Source: JACKAQ01 sp965227145
Lineage (GTDB): Bacteria > Calditrichota > Calditrichia > RBG-13-44-9 > J075
Assembly (NCBI GenBank): GCA_965227145.1
Contig: OZ245730.1
Coordinates: 1,922,001 to 1,986,000 of the forward strand
Direction of reading: 5' to 3'
DNA length: 64,000 bases
Part shown: one piece after another, positions 59,403-64,000 of the stretch
Numbering within the stretch: position 1 is the stretch's first letter
Layout: each line of letters begins with the position of its first letter
Notes under the pieces: model-generated
The model's input: the letters and a program-made list of their open reading frames with translations, nothing else
Told to the model about the DNA's origin: nothing
The model's database searches: none
Translations under genes and position numbers: made by a program

Positions 59403-60424
59403 TCGGTGGCTCCTTTCAGTGAATCGCTTGCGGCTGTGGTATCTTTTTCCGGCGGCAAATTCTGGATGCGTTCTGCGAGCTTGCCCATTTCGGTGCCTTT
59501 CAGGTCATCGTAAATGGGCTGAACGGAAGCTAGAAACGGCTGTTTGTCCGGACGAATGACAGTCACACCTTTCTCGACTACCGCTTTCAGCGATTCCTCG
59601 GTCATGTCATCCCATAATTTTCGCTGGAAAGCCACCGACTCTTGCACAGCCTGATCCAGCCATTGCTGTTCCTGCGGCGATAGCTTTTCCCAAACGTGGG
59701 TGCTCATCATCAGCACATCCGGCGGGGCGGAATGTTCGTCCAAAACCAGATAATCGCAAAGCTCGAAGAACTTGTTTTGAAAGAAGTTAGGTGGGTTGTT
59801 TTCCGCACCGTCCACAACCCCTTGCTGCAATGCGGAATACAGTTCGCCCCATGCCAGCGGCGTGGCGTTTCCGCCGAGCAGGTTCACCGTCTGAATTTGC
59901 AGGTTGCTGCGCATCACCCGGATTTTCAACCCGTTCAGGTCTTCCGGCGATTCAACAGCAGTGTTGCGCAGAAAAAAGCTGCGGAAACCGGCGTCGTAAT
60001 AGCACAATCCGCGCAGCCAGTATTGTTCGCCTTTCAGCAAAATTTCCTGCCCGATTTCGCCGTTGAACACCTGCCAGTAATGATTGGCATCGCGGAACAA
60101 ATAGGGGAGGGAATACACGCCCATTTCCGGCACGAAATTTTCCACCACCGCAGAGGATACTTTCGCGATGTCCAGCGAACCCAACTGAAGCAATTCCAAT
60201 GTTTCGCGCTCGTTGCCGAGCTGGCTGCCGGGATACAAAATGACTTTCATTTTGCCGCCGGATAACGCTTCCAGCCGCTCACCCAAATGCGCCATTCCTT
60301 TGTGCACCGGCGAATTGACATCCAGCACATGCGCCAGTCGCAGCGTGCGAACTTGTTCGCCGGATTGACAAGCCAGCAGCAGCGCAACGCATCCGGCAAA
60401 AATTATGGTGATTGTTTTTTTCAT
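59399..60424 (-). CDS. dctP: TRAP transporter solute-binding protein (DctP family)
   Basis: 341 residues with a lipoprotein-type signal (VALLLACQSG, Cys about residue 19). DctP-family blocks: LRLAHVLDVNSPVHKGM, VILYPGSQLGNERETLELLQ, LNGLKIRVMRS with the carboxylate-binding Arg, and VVDGAENNPPNFF. The conserved Arg fits a sugar-acid ligand. Neighbouring kdgF, SDR and PL17 genes point to uronate, DEH or unsaturated disaccharide as ligand (inference). Confidence 0.94.
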   Translation of the reverse strand: MKKTITIIFAGCVALLLACQSGEQVRTLRLAHVLDVNSPVHKGMAHLGERLEALSGGKMKVILYPGSQLGNERETLELLQLGSLDIAKVSSAVVENFVPEMGVYSLPYLFRDANHYWQVFNGEIGQEILLKGEQYWLRGLCYYDAGFRSFFLRNTAVESPEDLNGLKIRVMRSNLQIQTVNLLGGNATPLAWGELYSALQQGVVDGAENNPPNFFQNKFFELCDYLVLDEHSAPPDVLMMSTHVWEKLSPQEQQWLDQAVQESVAFQRKLWDDMTEESLKAVVEKGVTVIRPDKQPFLASVQPIYDDLKGTEMGKLAERIQNLPPEKDTTAASDSLKGATE

Positions 60425-60448
60425 ATCGCTCGATTGTTGCTCGATTAT

Positions 60449-60787
60449 TTATTGAAGAAATTCTTCGCGAACCGGTGTGAACACATCAACCAGCACGCCA
60501 TCTTCCAACGCCACACATCCGTGAACCTGATCTGCCGGAACAAAAAAGCTGTCGCCGGCTTCCAGCACTTCTTTTTTTCCGTCGATATGCACTTCAAACC
60601 GTCCCTTTTCCACGAGGGTAACCTGCAGGTGCGGGTGGCTGTGTGCTTCGCCGACGGCGCCTTTTTTGAAGAATACGCGAACCATCATCAGTTCGGGATT
60701 GTAACCCAGAATTTTGCGCGATAAGCCATCGCCAACTTGTTCCAGTTCAATGTTTTTGTTTTTGATAAATACGTTTGATGCAGACAT
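60449..60787 (-). CDS. kdgF: KdgF-like cupin, unsaturated uronate linearisation
   Basis: The ATG at 60787 has GGAG six bases upstream; 112 residues. A single cupin with metal-ligand pattern HSHPHLQ (His 49, 51, 53; Gln 55) and His 89 in ADQVHGC, matching KdgF. KdgF speeds opening of 4,5-unsaturated galacturonate or mannuronate/guluronate to the linear ketone DEH/DKI, linking the lyases to KduI/KduD or a DEH reductase. It is cytoplasmic (no signal). The SDR gene lies 46 bases upstream and the TRAP genes 24 bases downstream. Confidence 0.9.
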   Translation of the reverse strand: MSASNVFIKNKNIELEQVGDGLSRKILGYNPELMMVRVFFKKGAVGEAHSHPHLQVTLVEKGRFEVHIDGKKEVLEAGDSFFVPADQVHGCVALEDGVLVDVFTPVREEFLQ

Positions 60788-60833
60788 TGTCAACTCCATA
60801 ACTAAATAATATTATTGCACTTACGGCAGCGTT

Positions 60834-61589
60834 CTAAACAAAATATAAACCGCCGTTAATTTCGATGGATTCGCCATTGATGTAAGACGAAGCATCCGTT
60901 GCCAAAAAGAAAATGGCGTTTGCCACATCCTCTGCGGTGCCTTCGCGATCCGCCAATGTTGCGTTCACGGTATTTTTCCGGGCTTCTGCGGGCGTAAATT
61001 TGTCGTGAAATGTGGTGTCGATCAATCCCGGCGAAACGCAATTCACCCGGATATGCCTGCTCTTTAATTCCTTCGCAAATCCGCGGGTAAAGGTGAGCAC
61101 GCCGCCTTTGGCTGTGGCATAAGCCACCGCGCCGCCGCCGCCGCCGTTGCGTGCTGCCAACGTGGACAAATTGACAATCGAGCCGTTATCCGCCATGTGC
61201 GGCACAAATGCTTTGCTCACCAAAAACACGCTTTTCAGATTCAGCGTGATCACCTGATCCCAAAATGATTCTTCCATTTCAACGATTTGTTTGCGTCCGA
61301 TGAGTCCGCCGGCGTTATTGACCAACACATGCACCGGTTTGTTGAATGCCTTGAGTGTTTCCGAAACAAGCTGTGCAACGCCTGCTGAAGTGCTGACATC
61401 TGCTTTGACGGCAACGGCATCGCCACCGGCTTTTTTGACCATTTCAACGGTTTCTGCTGCTGCGGATTCGCTGGCGAGATAATTGACAATAACGGACATG
61501 CCGCTTTCGCCAAATTTTACGCATGTTGCCCGCCCGATATCGCGCCCGCCGCCGGTTACGACTGCTACTTTACCTGTTAAATTTTCCAT
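60834..61589 (-). CDS. SDR oxidoreductase, probable DEH reductase
   Basis: 251 residues with a TTTGGAG box. Short-chain dehydrogenase features: TGGGRDIGRATC (cofactor loop), NNAGGLIGRK, Ser in VNLSTLAARNGG, and YATAK (Tyr/Lys). It differs from the KduD at 52469 and resembles SDRs of flavobacterial and Sphingomonas alginate loci that reduce 4-deoxy-L-erythro-5-hexoseulose uronate (DEH) to KDG. Its place between PL17 and kdgF supports this. NADH or NADPH preference cannot be read with certainty. Confidence 0.8.
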   Translation of the reverse strand: MENLTGKVAVVTGGGRDIGRATCVKFGESGMSVIVNYLASESAAAETVEMVKKAGGDAVAVKADVSTSAGVAQLVSETLKAFNKPVHVLVNNAGGLIGRKQIVEMEESFWDQVITLNLKSVFLVSKAFVPHMADNGSIVNLSTLAARNGGGGGAVAYATAKGGVLTFTRGFAKELKSRHIRVNCVSPGLIDTTFHDKFTPAEARKNTVNATLADREGTAEDVANAIFFLATDASSYINGESIEINGGLYFV

Positions 61590-61634
61590 ATGTAAACTCC
61601 AAAATGTGATAGTTTTGGTTCACTAAATCTGATT

Positions 61635-63830
61635 TTAATTGTTTAAAAACAACACGTTATAATTTCCATTCCAGCGGAAGTTTTTTCCGTCGAATGAAAC
61701 AGATATTTCTGAATCTGTGGGTGCGCCGTTATTCACCATCACTTGCCAGCGGCGTCCGGTTTTAGCGGCAATTTCGATGACGCTGGCGGTTTCGTTATGC
61801 CCAATTACCGACACCGAAACGATGGGGGAGCGGGCATCGCGGGAAATTTCTGCGGCTTCGTTGAAATAGCCATGCGGGACGATGGCGCTGGCGAACAGTT
61901 GGTCCGTGGCGTTTCCGCGCAAAATGACAACCTGTTCGGAGCGCAAGTTAAAATCGGGATCGTTGGCACCGGTTCTGCCCAAAATGAATTTCATTTCCGG
62001 CGAATTTGCGGAAACCAGCGAATAGTAGCGCTGTCCGTCCACCCAGGTGAATTGCAGCGGCTCGTTGACGATGCCTTCGGCAATTTTCCAGATGTGCTGA
62101 TAACCGGCATCGTCGCCCATCGGCTGCAATTGCGTGAGATTGGTGTTTAGCGGAACGTTGGTAACCACCATTTGTCCGTTGAAATACACCGGATAATCAT
62201 ATTGATGCGGTGTGTCGCTGGTGAGCCGGAACAGGTCGATCACCATCGGGAAATCCAGTTGATCGTCCTTTAGCAACAATTGGGTGCGCTGCATAGTTAC
62301 ACCGGCGTACTGGCTGTTTGCCCGGGCGCTCATCGCCTGAACATTGCCATTATTACCATCAAAAAAGTGGCGCTCCGCCCAACGATCATCCGCCTCGCTG
62401 CGGGAAAAATTGTGCTGGGTTTTTTCGTCCACCACCACCGTATTGTGCGCGATGGTTTGTTTGGCAAAGGAATCATTCTCTTTGGTGTAGCGACCACCGT
62501 ATTTCGGCTCCATGTTTATCCAGCGGGAAAAGCCGTAATCCGGCACCACTTCGCGATGCTGATCGTAAAAAATAAACTGTAGCTTGTCGAAATGTCCGTG
62601 TCCGTCGCCCTGAACGCCGTATTTCATCAGCAACATGGTTTGGTCGGGACCGCTGCCGTTGCGCAGAATGCCCAAACCGCCGCGCTCACCGTCAAAACCG
62701 TCGGTAAATTCCACGCTTTTCCAGTTGAGATCGGGAACGTTACTGCCGTCGCCGAAGGCTTTCGCGACAGCCAATCCGGCGCCGTTCAGCATTACCTGAT
62801 CCTGAATGGCGGCGATGGCCAGCAAATTGTCATCCGCGCCGTAGCGATAGAATGTCAGGTCATTTGCAACCACCGGACCGATATCGGCAATGCTCATGGT
62901 TTTGGAGGCATCGTTAATCGGCGGGAAAACACCGTTCGGGAAAATCGTTTCTGCGAGCGAATAATAGGCTTTTTTGAGGATGGCATCGCGATGTTCGTAA
63001 ATGTTTCGCTGCGGCTCGATGCGTTCAATTGCATCGGCAAACAGGAAAAACGGGCGCACCGCATAACGGCTGTAATACGGTCCTTCCATATAATATCCGT
63101 CCGGCGAAAACAACAAATCCATTTGTTTCAGAAATCCGCCTTTGCCGTCCTTTTTGGTGCCGTAGAGGCATTTTTCGATCCACTCCGGCTGATCGAGCAC
63201 ATAAGCCATCATCCCGACCGCCGCAACCGCCCATGTGCCATGATTGTGTATTCTATCGAATTCTTCGTGGTGTTCGACGGCAAATAATTCCATCATTTTG
63301 AGAAAAATATTTGCCTCATATGTGTCGCGATCGGCCGGTTTCAGCCAATCGTAAACGCAGTCGTAAGCGATGGCAACGTGGGTGAGCCACACTTCTTCAT
63401 TCAAGGTTTGGTGAAATAATTTGCCCGGTTTTTGTTTGAACGAGCGTGGATGCGGACCCAATTTTGGATACATTTCGGCATAGCCGTCCAACATTTTTTT
63501 GATGAATCGGGCATATTTTTCCTCGCCGGTGATGGCAAAAAGGAGTCCGGCGCGATGCATTTCACGGTAATTTTGTTTGTGGCGTTCGTGGGAATATCCG
63601 CCGGCCTCGCCGGGCACTGGCAGCTCGATCGGGTTGTTCAGCGCATGTTCAACGGTTTCCCGATAGTTGGCAATCGTTTTGTCCAACAGCGGGTATTTGC
63701 CCATCGCAGCTTTAATTTGCTGTGCTTCAGCTTTGGAAATTGCAATTGAGGGATGTTCACGGGCGATAATTGTGCCGCAAAAAATAACCAGCGCAACCAA
63801 AACACTTAAAAAAGAATGATTGAACTTCAC
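61635..63830 (-). CDS. PL17 oligoalginate lyase
   Basis: 731 residues, GTG start with AGAGG upstream, signal peptide to about residue 23 (FCGTIIA). The N-terminal (alpha/alpha)6 domain (about 25-380) has GGYSHERHKQNY, RIHNHGTW and LLFSPDGYYMEGPYYSRYA. Asn196, His197 and Tyr253 lie at a constant offset of 5 from the catalytic Asn201, His202 and Tyr258 of Saccharophagus Alg17c. A heparinase-II/III-like beta-sandwich follows (about 390-720, QGDGHGHFDKLQFIFYD). PL17 enzymes are exolytic and release the unsaturated monomer from oligoalginate. Most likely periplasmic. Confidence 0.93.
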   Translation of the reverse strand: MKFNHSFLSVLVALVIFCGTIIAREHPSIAISKAEAQQIKAAMGKYPLLDKTIANYRETVEHALNNPIELPVPGEAGGYSHERHKQNYREMHRAGLLFAITGEEKYARFIKKMLDGYAEMYPKLGPHPRSFKQKPGKLFHQTLNEEVWLTHVAIAYDCVYDWLKPADRDTYEANIFLKMMELFAVEHHEEFDRIHNHGTWAVAAVGMMAYVLDQPEWIEKCLYGTKKDGKGGFLKQMDLLFSPDGYYMEGPYYSRYAVRPFFLFADAIERIEPQRNIYEHRDAILKKAYYSLAETIFPNGVFPPINDASKTMSIADIGPVVANDLTFYRYGADDNLLAIAAIQDQVMLNGAGLAVAKAFGDGSNVPDLNWKSVEFTDGFDGERGGLGILRNGSGPDQTMLLMKYGVQGDGHGHFDKLQFIFYDQHREVVPDYGFSRWINMEPKYGGRYTKENDSFAKQTIAHNTVVVDEKTQHNFSRSEADDRWAERHFFDGNNGNVQAMSARANSQYAGVTMQRTQLLLKDDQLDFPMVIDLFRLTSDTPHQYDYPVYFNGQMVVTNVPLNTNLTQLQPMGDDAGYQHIWKIAEGIVNEPLQFTWVDGQRYYSLVSANSPEMKFILGRTGANDPDFNLRSEQVVILRGNATDQLFASAIVPHGYFNEAAEISRDARSPIVSVSVIGHNETASVIEIAAKTGRRWQVMVNNGAPTDSEISVSFDGKNFRWNGNYNVLFLNN

Positions 63831-63871
63831 AGTTGGACCTCTGTGTTTTTATTGATGTTACATTCGAATTA

Positions 63872-64000
63872 TTACCGGAGCATTCCCATCGTTACCGGAT
63901 CCATATCGGTGTAATCGCGGTTTTCACCGCCCATTGCCCAAATAAATGTGTAGTTGCTCGTGCCGCTGCCGGCGTGGATCGACCAGCCGGGTGAAAACAC
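63872..64000 (-). CDS. kduI: 5-keto-4-deoxyuronate isomerase, C-terminal fragment
   Basis: An open frame on the - strand enters from the right edge and stops at 63872, showing 42 residues. FSPGWSIHAGSGTSNYTFIW followed by AMGGENRDYTDMDPV matches the C-terminus of KduI (E. coli: SIHSG...YTFIWGMVGENQ..DDMD). KduI isomerises DKI (the same compound as DEH) to DKII, substrate of KduD at 52469. The stop is 41 bases before the PL17 start, same direction, so it is probably the upstream gene of the operon. Confidence 0.9.
   Translation of the reverse strand: MFSPGWSIHAGSGTSNYTFIWAMGGENRDYTDMDPVTMGMLR

Noticed and set aside
1..64000. tRNA, rRNA, integrase, transposase or prophage genes
   Set aside because: I looked for these and saw none; the only mobile-type features are the toxin-antitoxin pair and short palindromic repeats.

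Overview
The window comes from a Gram-negative, polysaccharide-degrading bacterium of the Fibrobacteres-Chlorobi-Bacteroidetes (FCB) superphylum, probably outside Bacteroidetes proper (Calditrichota, KSB1, Ignavibacteria or Marinimicrobia-like). The evidence is nine secreted proteins that end in an FlgD-like / type IX secretion (T9SS) sorting domain (NYPNPFNP...G.Y.Y.....K motif), PorV/PorQ-like outer-membrane proteins, two TonB-dependent receptors with a CarboxypepD-like N-terminal domain, and no SusD homologue. The lineage is an inference from gene content; no rRNA or core marker gene is present. Coding density is high, and no gene-free stretch exceeds about 275 bp.

Two carbohydrate-utilisation loci face each other and meet at a hairpin near 28.48 kb. 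The left locus (1-28.4 kb, + strand) reads: end of an ABC sugar-binding protein, two MalF/MalG-type permeases, a LacI regulator with a promoter/operator just upstream, a two-domain CBM9-like exported protein, a TonB receptor, a large exoprotein, a PorV-like protein, a GH94 phosphorylase, a GH144-like lipoprotein, a 1049-residue six-hairpin enzyme of uncertain family, (a PIN/AbrB toxin-antitoxin pair on the opposite strand), a sulfatase, a GH3 glucosidase, a second GH144-like enzyme with a sorting domain, an exo/endonuclease/phosphatase-fold lipoprotein and an alpha/beta-hydrolase lipoprotein. GH144 + GH3 + GH94 suggests a beta-glucan, most likely beta-1,2-glucan, cut outside the cell and phosphorolysed inside after ABC import.

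The right locus (28.5-64 kb, all - strand) is an alginate/uronate locus. Read in its transcription direction (from 64 kb down) it has kduI (partial), a PL17 oligoalginate lyase with the expected catalytic residues, an SDR that may be a DEH reductase, kdgF, a complete TRAP transporter, a 1418-residue beta-helix protein with a recent 972-bp internal duplication, kduD, a second TonB receptor + exoprotein + two PorV/FadL-like proteins, a beta-helix protein, a PL6 lyase, two pectate-lyase-3-like beta-helix proteins, a sialate-O-acetylesterase-like enzyme, a heparinase II/III-like enzyme, a jelly-roll lyase-like protein, then eda, a gluconokinase and kdgK. Together these take alginate to unsaturated uronate, DEH, KDG, KDPG, and finally pyruvate plus glyceraldehyde-3-phosphate.

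The feature most worth a second look is that both loci carry the same outer-membrane set: TonB receptor, a large exoprotein with a distinctive C-terminal domain, and PorV-like barrel(s), where a Bacteroidetes locus would have SusC/SusD. This may be a SusD-independent glycan-capture system. Palindromic repeats of two families lie in the intergenic spaces.
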